From the NCBI GenBank assembly GCA_965662355.1, contig CBFIHP010000015.1, positions 62,001 to 126,000 on the forward strand: a stretch of DNA of 64,000 bases, read 5' to 3'. This document shows, in pieces, positions 17,770 to 26,134 of the stretch. Position numbers and translations under genes: made by a program. The notes below the pieces were generated by a model. That model did no database searches. It was given only the letters and a program-made list of their open reading frames with translations, and was not told where the DNA came from. Every line of letters begins with the position of its first letter. Position 1 is the stretch's first letter. The DNA comes from GCA-2683825 sp965662355. GTDB lineage: Bacteria > Planctomycetota > UBA1135 > GCA-002686595.

Positions 17770-18329
17770 TGTTTCACAAGATTGGTATCCGCACGCATGT
17801 CGTGGTCGTGCTCGCCTGCCTGCTCGTACACCCGATCCATTCGGGTGGCAGTCGGGTGCATTCAGCTACCGCCCAAGGCCCGCGATCAGCCCCCGCGCTG
17901 GCGGTCATCGTCAACGCCAAGAACCCGACTACGGGGCTGACGATGGCGGCGCTGAAGTACCACTTCAAGCTCAAGCGCACGTACTGGTCGAACAAGAAAC
18001 CCAGTCGGCTCTTCCTGCGGCCCGCCGGGTCGCCCGAGATGGATATCCTGCTCAAGGAAATCTATCGCGTCAGCTATGTGCGCATGCGTCGCGACTTCGT
18101 GGCTCAATGCAATCGGGGTAGGAATTCCTACGTCCCTCAGCCGCTCAACCGTGATGCGGATGCGATCGAAAGGGTGCGCAAAGACCCGAGTGCCTTCACG
18201 GTTATCATGGCTGCCAGTCTGCCAGCGAAGCTGAACGGAATTCGCGTTCTCAGCCTGGACAAAAAGAAGCCGGGCGAGCCGGGCTACCCGCTCTTGGGCA
18301 AGCTGAAGTCTCAAGAAACCGAGCCGTAA
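17769..18329 (+). CDS. PstS-like periplasmic substrate-binding protein
   Basis: ATG 17769 shares its A with the TGA stop of the porin gene, so re-initiation is likely. The N-terminus (MFHKIGIRTHVVVVLACLLVHPIHS) is a signal peptide. The mature protein of about 160 residues starts with LAVIVNAKNP and contains LKYHFKLKRTYW, LFLRPAGSPE and ERVRKDPSAFTVI, a pattern found in short PstS-like (PBP-like) proteins that often accompany porins. It is about half the length of a full PstS, matching the short one-lobe version. No ABC permease genes are adjacent, so it may sense or scavenge rather than feed a dedicated transporter here. Confidence 0.65.
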   Translation: MFHKIGIRTHVVVVLACLLVHPIHSGGSRVHSATAQGPRSAPALAVIVNAKNPTTGLTMAALKYHFKLKRTYWSNKKPSRLFLRPAGSPEMDILLKEIYRVSYVRMRRDFVAQCNRGRNSYVPQPLNRDADAIERVRKDPSAFTVIMAASLPAKLNGIRVLSLDKKKPGEPGYPLLGKLKSQETEP

Positions 18330-18341
18330 GTCGGCCGCGAC

Positions 18342-21300
18342 TCACGGACTCTTGTGCATCTCATCCGTTTTTTTCTCGGACGCACGCCAGACGCGTACGG
18401 TGTCGTCCTGCGAGCCGGAAAAGAGTCGTTCGCCATCCGGTGAGATGGCCAGCGAGGTGACAGCGTTCGCGTGATCGCGCAAGGCCAAGAGCATCTCAGG
18501 GGCCTCGAGAGCCATGTCCCATACGCGAATCGTGCCGTCCAGGGAAGCGGAGAACATACGCGCGCCGGCTTTGAAGACGATCGACGTCACGCGCCGTTCA
18601 TGACCCGAGAGAACTTGCGAACGCCCGTCCTTCGGCTGCCACAGATGTATCGTGTTGTCGCCGGCGGCAATGGCCAAGGCCTCTCCGGCGGCTTTCCAGC
18701 CGAGTGCAAAGGCTCCTCCGGGAAGCTCGGGAAGGGCGCCGACTTCCGCACCGTCCGCGAAGTTCCAGACACGAACACCGCCGCCCCCAAGGGCTGCGGC
18801 AAGGAATTCGCCCGTGGGGCAGAAAGCGAGGTCCAAGATCTCGGTTTCCTCGCTTCCAAACTCACGTAGCAGCTTGCCCGTCTCCTCGTCCCAGAGCTTG
18901 ACGCTGCGCGACCCGCTGACCAACCCCAAGCCCTTGGGATGGAAGGCAACCGCGGAAACAGCTCCGGAGTGGGAGATTTCGTGGATGCGTTGCCGATCTG
19001 CGATGCGGTAAACGCGCACATAGGATAAATGCGCGGCGGCCAGGAGTTCCCCGCCAGAGCTGAAGGCCAGATCGTTGACCTCGTCGTACTCGATTTCTTC
19101 ACCGAGCACGCACCGGGTGTTGCCCGTATCCGCATCGACGATGCGAACGCTGCCGGCGAAGCCCGAGCCGATGGCGAGCCGTTCGGCTTGGGGGTCCAAG
19201 GCCAGGGCGCTGACGTATTCGGTGCCAGGGATGGTCTGTACGGCTTCGCTGCGCTTCAGGTCCCAGATTCTCAGAGCCGCGTCGTCGCCGCCTGAAATCA
19301 ACAGTTCGGAGTGGGCGTTGAACAACAGGCACCGAATGTCCTGATCGTGACCGATGTACTCGGCGAGCCTCTGGGAGGTGGGCTCGAGGACTCGAATCAT
19401 CTTGTCGGACCAGGCCGACACGATGAGTTCACCCGCGGTGGCATAGACCACGGCGTTGGCGCTGGCATCCTCCTGAAAGAGGATCTCTCCGGAGGAATCT
19501 TCCTCTATGGACCAGCGCCGCAGCGTGCCGTCTGCGGAAGCGCTGACGAAGGAATCCCCAGCTGGGCTGACCGCGATCGAATAAACGGCATCCTCATGGC
19601 CCCGGAAAATGAGCTCTTGCTCGCTGCCCAGGTTCCACAAACGCACCGTGCCGTCCTCCGATGCGGATAGGACTCGATCCGCGCCCACAAAGGCGACCGC
19701 ATGGACGATGTCTTCGTGTCCCACGAAGGACTGCACCGCTACCTGGTTTTCCAGGTCGACCACAGAAACGAAGCCGTCGGCGGCGCCGTAGGCGAGCCAG
19801 CGTTGATCTTCGCTGATGGCCGCTCCTCCGGTGGGGGCTTCCGCTAGCTCGATGGCACCGATGAGTTCACCTGTAGTGGCGTTCCAGGTGCGCAGGTGTC
19901 CATCGGTCCAGCCCCGGGAACCCTCGAGTGTTAGGAGTTCCTTGTCTGTGCCATGGAAGGCCAGGGCATAGATTACATCCTCGGGTTCGGGCAGCACCAT
20001 GAGTTGGCGCCCGCTTTCCATGTCCCACACGCGCGCCTTGCCGTCTTCCGAAGCCGAAGCGAGCAGGCTGCCGTCCAGCGAGACCGACAGGGCGCGCATC
20101 GAACCACTGTGTCCCTCGAGACGACGTAGGCTCGTGTCCGAACGCAGATCGAGGTGGCGCCACTCCCAACCGCGCAGTTCCTCTCGAGCTTCTGCCAGCA
20201 ATCGCTTGGCTTGCTGTATTTCGCGCGCGCGCAGGCTCGCATCGGCCGCTACGACGCCAGCCACGTAACTCTCACGCCGAGCATCGTCACGGGCTTGGGA
20301 AACAGCCGCGAGGGCCTGGCTTTGAAGGCCGATAAAACCACCCACGCTGGCGATGCTAAGGACCAACAATCCAAGCAGCGAGGCGCTGAGAGCCTTGTTG
20401 CGTGAGATCCACTTGCGTATTCGTGCGCGCCTGCCGCTCTCGTAGGCCAGCACCACGTGGCCCTCGACATAGGCGTACAGATCCTCGGCCATTTCCCCCA
20501 TGGTGGCGTAGCGATCTTTGGGAGCGCGGGCCATGGCCCGCTCGCAGATGGCTACCAACTCGGCAGGCCGGTTCGGTGCGATTTCCGCCAGGGGAGGCGG
20601 CGGCCCCGCATTCAAACGCCCCCAGATCTCGATGGCACCGAGTAGGCTTCCCGGGGCCGCGAAAGGCATGTGGCCCGCCAGCAGGTGGTAGAGGATGGCC
20701 CCCATGGAGTAGGTGTCCGAAGCCGAACCCAGCTCCGACAGGTTTCCACGGGCTTGCTCGGGGGACATATAGGCCGGCGTCCCCATGACCTCGCCATCCA
20801 TGGTGACCGGCCCCGAACCGTTACCCTCGCGCAGATCCGTGCGCACGATGGACTGGGGCGACTTGGGGCTGGATTGGGTGCCACCCGTACTCTCCTTCTC
20901 GGTGCTGTCTTCCTTTTCGGCTTCGATGCCTTCGTTCTGTGCACGCGCCAAACCCCAGTCCATCACGTAGACCTCGCCAAAGCGGCCGACCATGATGTTG
21001 GCGGGTTTCAGGTCGCGGTGAATCACACCCTTGGAATGAGCGTAGGCCATCGTCTCACAAACCTTGAGGATCGCTCCGACCGCCCGTGTCTGTGTCCAGC
21101 CTTCCTTGCCCTCGCGCGCGTACTCGAAGACTTTGCTGAGTTCGATGCCCTTGACGAGGCGCATCGTGAAGAACACTTGCCCCTCGTTGTCGACCCCCAA
21201 TTCATAGACAGGAACGATGCCGGGGTGGTCGAGTTGACCCGTGACCTGGGCTTCCTCGACGAAGCGCCCCAGGGTCTTTTCCTCCGCGGCGGACGACCCA

Positions 21301-21746
21301 CCCGACTTGGCGAGATCCTGTTTGCCGAGAACCACCTTCATGGCCAGCGTGCGACGTAGGTCTCGATCCCACACACGCAAGATCGCACCCATGCCACCGC
21401 GCGCGAATTCACCCAGCACTTCGTAGCGCGATTCGATGCCGATACGCTTCTGTAGCCGCTCGATGATCTCGATCGAGTTCGAATCCTGGGGTACGTCCGG
21501 TTTGGGCTCGAGCGTGATGGTCGAGCGCAACTCGCGCTCTTTGCCCGTTACCGTTCTCGGAGAAGCGGACAACCCGTCGAGAACGCCCAGCAACTCGTTC
21601 CAGCTCTCGACCATCGAGCGGAGTTGGTCCGCGTACTCGGGGTTGGCGTTGCAGAGCGCCTCGACATCGATTTCTTCGCCGGGAGCGAGGTTCTCGACGT
21701 AGGCCTCGAGTATTTCTTCCGCGCGCTTCTTGGACTCGTCCTCCAT
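18342..21746 (-). CDS. Ser/Thr protein kinase with transmembrane helix and 14 WD40 repeats
   Basis: The kinase domain (about residues 108-430) has the Gly-rich loop FARGGMGAI, catalytic HRDLKPANIM near 243-252, the Mg motif as DWG instead of DFG (typical of planctomycete kinases) and the activation end GTPAYMSPEQA. One transmembrane helix (LLGLLVLSIASVGGFIGL) separates it from about 14 WD40 repeats, enough for two seven-bladed propellers outside the cytoplasm. ATG 21746 lies five bases after the sigma-factor stop; an alternative ATG at 21764 would overlap that gene by 13 bases. Either way the pair is an operon. It probably senses envelope or extracellular signals through the propellers and phosphorylates cytoplasmic targets, perhaps controlling the sigma factor. 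Confidence 0.9.
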   Translation of the reverse strand: MEDESKKRAEEILEAYVENLAPGEEIDVEALCNANPEYADQLRSMVESWNELLGVLDGLSASPRTVTGKERELRSTITLEPKPDVPQDSNSIEIIERLQKRIGIESRYEVLGEFARGGMGAILRVWDRDLRRTLAMKVVLGKQDLAKSGGSSAAEEKTLGRFVEEAQVTGQLDHPGIVPVYELGVDNEGQVFFTMRLVKGIELSKVFEYAREGKEGWTQTRAVGAILKVCETMAYAHSKGVIHRDLKPANIMVGRFGEVYVMDWGLARAQNEGIEAEKEDSTEKESTGGTQSSPKSPQSIVRTDLREGNGSGPVTMDGEVMGTPAYMSPEQARGNLSELGSASDTYSMGAILYHLLAGHMPFAAPGSLLGAIEIWGRLNAGPPPPLAEIAPNRPAELVAICERAMARAPKDRYATMGEMAEDLYAYVEGHVVLAYESGRRARIRKWISRNKALSASLLGLLVLSIASVGGFIGLQSQALAAVSQARDDARRESYVAGVVAADASLRAREIQQAKRLLAEAREELRGWEWRHLDLRSDTSLRRLEGHSGSMRALSVSLDGSLLASASEDGKARVWDMESGRQLMVLPEPEDVIYALAFHGTDKELLTLEGSRGWTDGHLRTWNATTGELIGAIELAEAPTGGAAISEDQRWLAYGAADGFVSVVDLENQVAVQSFVGHEDIVHAVAFVGADRVLSASEDGTVRLWNLGSEQELIFRGHEDAVYSIAVSPAGDSFVSASADGTLRRWSIEEDSSGEILFQEDASANAVVYATAGELIVSAWSDKMIRVLEPTSQRLAEYIGHDQDIRCLLFNAHSELLISGGDDAALRIWDLKRSEAVQTIPGTEYVSALALDPQAERLAIGSGFAGSVRIVDADTGNTRCVLGEEIEYDEVNDLAFSSGGELLAAAHLSYVRVYRIADRQRIHEISHSGAVSAVAFHPKGLGLVSGSRSVKLWDEETGKLLREFGSEETEILDLAFCPTGEFLAAALGGGGVRVWNFADGAEVGALPELPGGAFALGWKAAGEALAIAAGDNTIHLWQPKDGRSQVLSGHERRVTSIVFKAGARMFSASLDGTIRVWDMALEAPEMLLALRDHANAVTSLAISPDGERLFSGSQDDTVRVWRASEKKTDEMHKSP

Positions 21747-21751
21747 CGTCC

Positions 21752-22420
21752 CTAGCTCGAGCATTGGCTATCGGCGGACGTATCTGCCTGTGAAGAGTCT
21801 TCGACGAGTTCGTCGATCTCGCCTGATTCCAATTGACGCATGATGCGCGCCACCTTGGGGAGCGTGCGGTTGAAACGCATCCGCGCCGCGTCCTCGTTGG
21901 TACCCAGTTGTTCCGCGACTTCCTTGAAGGATAGTCCCTGCCATTGGCGCAGAACCAACACCTCGCGATCCTCGGCGTCGAGCAATTCTACCGCCAAGCG
22001 AACGCGCGCTTCGCGCTCGTTGCGATCCACGATGAGGCTCGGTGTGGCCATAGACTTTTGTGGATCCAAACAGACGATCGTTCCCGTGCCGAGCGGCCGC
22101 TCGCGCGCTAGCTGACGACGTTGGGCATGGAACCAATCGTGTTTGCCCCGTAGGACATTCTCGATGATGCGCGCCATGAGGCAGCGAAAGTGGGCTTTGT
22201 TCGCCAGCTCGAAGCGCGGGCCATAGCGCAGCATCTCAAGCATCGCATCCTGAACGAAATCGAGGCTTTCGGCCTTGGAGCGCAGCGGCGCACCCAATCT
22301 CTGACGGACCTTGCTGCGAATCCAGGGCAGGTCTCGGTCGAGGATTTCATTCAAGGCATCGCCATCACCGCCGTGCCAGCGCTGTAACAGAACTACCGTT
22401 TGTTGATCTTCGTCCTTCAT
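21752..22420 (-). CDS. ECF-type RNA polymerase sigma factor (planctomycete group)
   Basis: The 222-residue protein has a sigma region 2 (LPWIRSKVRQRLG, ESLDFVQDAMLEML, with a long insertion typical of planctomycete ECF factors) and a region 4 helix-turn-helix (LDAEDREVLVLRQWQGLSF, EVAEQLGTNEDAARM). No anti-sigma factor is adjacent. The next gene is a transmembrane Ser/Thr kinase in the same operon, and in planctomycetes such sigma factors are linked with kinases rather than anti-sigma proteins, so regulation by phosphorylation is a plausible inference. It is transcribed divergently from the HEAT-repeat gene. Confidence 0.9.
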   Translation of the reverse strand: MKDEDQQTVVLLQRWHGGDGDALNEILDRDLPWIRSKVRQRLGAPLRSKAESLDFVQDAMLEMLRYGPRFELANKAHFRCLMARIIENVLRGKHDWFHAQRRQLARERPLGTGTIVCLDPQKSMATPSLIVDRNEREARVRLAVELLDAEDREVLVLRQWQGLSFKEVAEQLGTNEDAARMRFNRTLPKVARIMRQLESGEIDELVEDSSQADTSADSQCSS

Positions 22421-22589
22421 CGGTGTGATCGAGAATTATTGCTAGTGATGCGGCTGGCGTCACTCCTCAATCCGAGGGGACGCCCATCCGGCCCCCTCTT
22501 TCTCGAAAGTGCTCTCGGCGCTGGGACGGGGTGCTATGGATCTCGACAACGGCAACGTTTGCGTACAAACTGCGGGCGAGTTCCGTTGC

Positions 22590-24515
22590 ATGAAAAACAT
22601 AGTCATCGCCACGTTTGTCCTTCTGGTCGCTGGTTTCCTCGCCTACCAGGCGATGGGCGATTCTGGTGGGCGTCAAAGTACCCTGGCGCAGGCCGCCTCC
22701 ACGGCAGACGAGGTGTCCCCCGGAGGGGGCTCGCGGGCCTCTCTGGACGAGCCCAGCCCCAATTCCCGGGAACAGGTGTCGGCAGCGCTGCCCTTGGCGG
22801 GCGAGGGCTACTTTGCCTTTCGCCGTGGGCGACGCTTTCTGCATGGCTTCAAGTCCTCGGCGGAGTCACAGATGGTGTTTGGGGATCCGCCCCAGAACGT
22901 CGAGATGAAGCTCGCCTTCTCCGGCCAGCTCGAGATCGTGGTGGTCCTCGCCCAGGAGGAGGAGTTGGTTTTGCGCTTGGCGCTCTCGGAGGTTCAGTAT
23001 CTCGTCAACGATGCGCCGCTGCAGGGCTCGCAGGAGGAGCTCGCCGCGGCGATGGAGCCGTTCCTGGGCCATAGCTTCGTACGCATGGGGCGCAATGGCG
23101 AAACCCTGGGCTACCGCTTCCCCAATGCGAACGGGATGTCGCGCAACCTGGTGCGTAGCCTCTGGTCGGTGCTGCACTTCGTCGCTCCGGAAGAGGACGC
23201 GGACGAATGGGTCGTGGTCGACACGGACGACAAAGGGCCGCATCAAAAGCGCTATTCCTGGATCGAGGCTCCGCAGCCCTCTGCGCCCGGCAAGCTTCGG
23301 GTGAGGCGCGAGCCCATCGACAAGGACGCAGCGGGTCCCCAGACGATCGGGCAAGGCGAGGCGCTGGTCTCGGCCGAGCTGCGTTGGCCGACACGGGTCG
23401 AGTATGAAGAAGACGCGGACGTGCAGGACAGCGATCTCAGCGCCCAGCAGCACGGGAGCTTCTTCTTCGAGCTCATCGATCAAGGCTCCCTGCCCCTGGC
23501 CTCCCTCGAGGCCTTCGAGCTGGAGGGCGAATGGTCCCAGGTCTCCGGCATCGGCGAAGTCATTCCGGGTTCCGAGGCCCAGCCGGGTGCGGCCAAGAAC
23601 CTGGAGGGAGTGACCGCCAGCGCGTTGGTTCAGGAGATCCTCGGGCTGATCGCGGCCGACATGCTTTCTTCGCGCGAACTCTATGAAGCCCAGTTGACCC
23701 TGGCCCGCTTGATCGCCGCCGATCCGACCCAGCTCGAAGTGCTGGGCGAGTTGTTCGCCCAAGCACAACTCGAAGGCGATGCCGCCGTGGTCGTGATGGC
23801 CGCCGTGGGAATGGCCGGCAACGAGGCCGCCCAGGAGTTCCTGGCGGATCACTTCGGCGAGGCCGGTGGCTCGGAGCAGGTACGCGTCTTCGCGCTACGT
23901 GCCGCCATGCAGCTTCAAGAACCGAACGAAGCCCTGCTCCAAGCCATGCAGGCTTCCCACTCCGAAACGGAAAACACCGAAGCCGTGCGCATGAGTGCAT
24001 TGCTCGCGCTGGGCGTACTGGCGGGACGCTCCGATGAAACGGCGTCGATCGAGTACCTGCTTGCGCGCGAAGGAGACTCTCAGGAATCCCGGGACAAGGC
24101 CATGTGGCTCGAGGCCCTGGGAAATAGCGGTTCAGCGGAGATCCTTCCCAAGCTCAGCTCCTATCTCGAGCACGAGGACCCCGGCCTACGCACTTCAGCC
24201 ACCCAGGCGTTGCGCTTCATCGAAACCCCCGAAGCCAACCGGCTCTTGGCCCAGGCGGCCCGGGATGACGCCTCCGTCGAGGTCCGTGCCAGCGCGGCAG
24301 AGATCCTGGCCAAACGCTCGGTGGAGGTTTCCGACGCAACCATCTCCCACGTCCTCGCGAACGAACCCGAAGTCCTCGTCCGTCGCCGCGCCGTCCAGGC
24401 CCTCGGCCAGAGGCAACCCCGGGGCGAGTTCGCGCGAGGAGCCCTCACGCGCGTTGCCGCTGAGGATCCCAATCGCGACTTGCGAGCGTTGGCAAAACAG
24501 CTGCTCGACGGCTGA
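22590..24515 (+). CDS. exported HEAT-repeat protein with beta-rich N-terminal domain
   Basis: ATG 22590 is preferred because MKNIVIATFVLLVAGFLAYQAMG forms a signal anchor; earlier in-frame starts give no sensible N-terminus. Residues about 70-350 are beta-rich and begin GEGYFAFRRGRRFLHGF. The second half is helical and ends in clear HEAT-type repeats (DPGLRTSATQALRFIE, ASVEVRASAAEILAKRS, EVLVRRRAVQALGQRQ). The layout of a beta domain before a helical superhelix recalls lipid-transfer proteins of the vitellogenin/MTP type, but I see no diagnostic motif. HEAT arrays normally bind proteins. It is divergent from the sigma/kinase operon and ends in a strong terminator. Confidence 0.7.
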   Translation: MKNIVIATFVLLVAGFLAYQAMGDSGGRQSTLAQAASTADEVSPGGGSRASLDEPSPNSREQVSAALPLAGEGYFAFRRGRRFLHGFKSSAESQMVFGDPPQNVEMKLAFSGQLEIVVVLAQEEELVLRLALSEVQYLVNDAPLQGSQEELAAAMEPFLGHSFVRMGRNGETLGYRFPNANGMSRNLVRSLWSVLHFVAPEEDADEWVVVDTDDKGPHQKRYSWIEAPQPSAPGKLRVRREPIDKDAAGPQTIGQGEALVSAELRWPTRVEYEEDADVQDSDLSAQQHGSFFFELIDQGSLPLASLEAFELEGEWSQVSGIGEVIPGSEAQPGAAKNLEGVTASALVQEILGLIAADMLSSRELYEAQLTLARLIAADPTQLEVLGELFAQAQLEGDAAVVVMAAVGMAGNEAAQEFLADHFGEAGGSEQVRVFALRAAMQLQEPNEALLQAMQASHSETENTEAVRMSALLALGVLAGRSDETASIEYLLAREGDSQESRDKAMWLEALGNSGSAEILPKLSSYLEHEDPGLRTSATQALRFIETPEANRLLAQAARDDASVEVRASAAEILAKRSVEVSDATISHVLANEPEVLVRRRAVQALGQRQPRGEFARGALTRVAAEDPNRDLRALAKQLLDG

Positions 24516-24541
24516 GACACGCAATAAAGCTGGCCAGGAAC

Positions 24542-24596
24542 AGTGCCGCGCGGGCTGAAAAGCCCGCTCGGCACTTTTCTTTTGGTGCCCGAATAG
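24542..24596 (+). repeat. 55-bp duplicated terminator unit, copy 1
   Basis: These 55 bases match 26027-26081 with one difference (C at 24574, T at 26059). The identity extends beyond the T run through GGTGCCCGAATAG, so more than the terminator itself was copied. Confidence 0.9.
24543..24583 (+). terminator. intrinsic terminator after the HEAT-repeat gene
   Basis: A 14-bp stem with a single mismatch (24543-24556 with 24561-24574) closes a GAAA tetraloop and is followed by TTTTCTTTT. It begins 28 bases after the HEAT gene stop. A nearly identical copy is at 26028. Confidence 0.9.
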
Positions 24597-24764
24597 GCCT
24601 TGGCGGTGCTGAGAAGGGCGTTTTTTTGCTGCCGGAGTTGTGTGCGCGAGGAGAAAAGCCCACGGCTCTGTTCGCTTCTGGAGTGGCTGCCCCCCAGGCG
24701 TGTGTCGAGCGGCCACGAGGTCGCCCGGTTCCACAAAAAGCCACCCACCCGAAAGCCCAGACCG

Positions 24765-26000
24765 ATGAAGCTCACCCACCTGCTCCTGCCCCTGACCGCC
24801 ACGCTCGCCCTCGCCACCGCCAGCTCCGCCCAAGCGGTCACGGCCCACGTCTCGCTTTCGGAAGCCGCCCCCGGACAGTCCGTCAAAGTCACCCTCTGCA
24901 ACGACTCGCCCTACACCATCCAGCTGCCCTCGGCCTGCCTCTTCCGCTCGGTCTGGCGCATCGACGCTCCGGTCCGCAACTTCTATTGCTCCTCGGTCAT
25001 CAGCTACCTCTATCCGGGCCAAAGCACCAGCATGAGCTGGGACCAAAAGAACGACTGGAACGGCCAGGTACCCGACGATCTCTACTACTTCGAGATCAAC
25101 TACACCGACGTCTACGGCTCCCACACCCTGTGGCCGACGGTCAACGTGGCCACCCAGGCAGCGGCGCCCGCGGCCCCGATCGATCGCTCGATCGACGCCA
25201 GCTTCTACGACTCCTTCGGCAACTACAACGGTGGGGGCTACGCCTACGCTGACGCCCAAGCGAGCCTGCACAGCGAGAGCTACAGCCAGTACGGCGTGCC
25301 CCAGAACGCCTTCGAGCTGGGCGCCGACGCCCACGCCGAAGCGGGCGCCACGCTCTTCGGAGTCTCGGTCGAAGCCTTCCGCATGGATGCTGAAGCCTCC
25401 ATGTCCGGCGACACGGGCAGCTCGAACGGCACCCAGGGTTCGGCCTTCCGCTTCCTCCGAGTCGGTGGCTACACCCAATACGCCTACGGGGCCTTCGATC
25501 TCACCTGGAACTCGCCCAGCTACTCGAGCCAGATCGTTTCGACGAACCGCTCCTACTACCTTGGCCTGGGTGTCTCGATCAACGTGGCCGCCAGCGCCAG
25601 CGTCATCGCCCGAGCCAACCTGACCCTGAACTCGAACCCCTTCCAGCACGAAGTGCGGGTGACGGCCTCGCCGAGCATCACGGTGCGCGGCACGGCCAGC
25701 GGGGCCTTCGACGGCTACCTGGTGCGGGCCGGAGTCGAGGCCTCCCTGGACTTGCTCTCCACGACGGTAGAAGTACCGCTGATCGCCGATCTGGAAAGCG
25801 GCTTGTCGGGCTACATGACGGTCAGCACGGTCCCGGCCGCGGCCAGCCTCTCGGCCTTCCTGGACGTCGGATCGCTGACCTGCTCGGACCGCTTCTGGGG
25901 TGTCTGCTACTGGTGGACCACTTCCTGGAGCCGGGTCGCCACGCTGCCCCTGATCTCCTGGTCCGCCCCCGCGCTGTACAGCACGATCCAGCTCTTCTAG
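24765..26000 (+). CDS. secreted protein with BsuPI-like N-terminal domain
   Basis: ATG 24765 opens a signal peptide (MKLTHLLLPLTATLALATASSAQA); the longer open frame from 24600 is unlikely because it would bury that signal. The first 120 or so mature residues (AAPGQSVKVTLCNDSPYTI, then cysteines and YPGQSTSMSWDQ) follow the BsuPI/intracellular proteinase inhibitor pattern, an immunoglobulin-like fold. The rest is rich in Tyr, Ser and Ala strands (GYAYADAQASLHSESYSQYG) with regular small-residue repeats, suggesting a beta-solenoid or barrel-like body. No enzyme motif is visible. The gene sits between two copies of the same terminator and is probably a single transcription unit. Confidence 0.7.
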   Translation: MKLTHLLLPLTATLALATASSAQAVTAHVSLSEAAPGQSVKVTLCNDSPYTIQLPSACLFRSVWRIDAPVRNFYCSSVISYLYPGQSTSMSWDQKNDWNGQVPDDLYYFEINYTDVYGSHTLWPTVNVATQAAAPAAPIDRSIDASFYDSFGNYNGGGYAYADAQASLHSESYSQYGVPQNAFELGADAHAEAGATLFGVSVEAFRMDAEASMSGDTGSSNGTQGSAFRFLRVGGYTQYAYGAFDLTWNSPSYSSQIVSTNRSYYLGLGVSINVAASASVIARANLTLNSNPFQHEVRVTASPSITVRGTASGAFDGYLVRAGVEASLDLLSTTVEVPLIADLESGLSGYMTVSTVPAAASLSAFLDVGSLTCSDRFWGVCYWWTTSWSRVATLPLISWSAPALYSTIQLF

Positions 26001-26026
26001 GACCAACAGGAACCCCAAGAAAAACA

Positions 26027-26081
26027 AGTGCCGCGCGGGCTGAAAAGCCCGCTCGGCATTTTTCTTTTGGTGCCCGAATAG
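26027..26081 (+). repeat. 55-bp duplicated terminator unit, copy 2
   Basis: Second copy of the unit at 24542-24596, with a single base change that replaces the closing pair of the stem by G-T. Confidence 0.9.
26028..26067 (+). terminator. intrinsic terminator after the BsuPI-like gene
   Basis: The stem 26028-26041/26046-26059 around GAAA is followed by a T run TTTTCTTTT. It lies 27 bases after the stop at 26000 and near the end of the convergent gene at 26135. Confidence 0.9.
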
Positions 26082-26134
26082 ACCTCAGCTCTGTCCTACG
26101 CCGCCTTCTGACAACACAACCTCTTGTCGTTTAT

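Noticed and set aside
24195..26027. Minus-strand open frame of 610 codons
   Set aside because: It covers both strands of a clear secreted-protein gene, crosses a strong terminator and has no signal peptide or domain.
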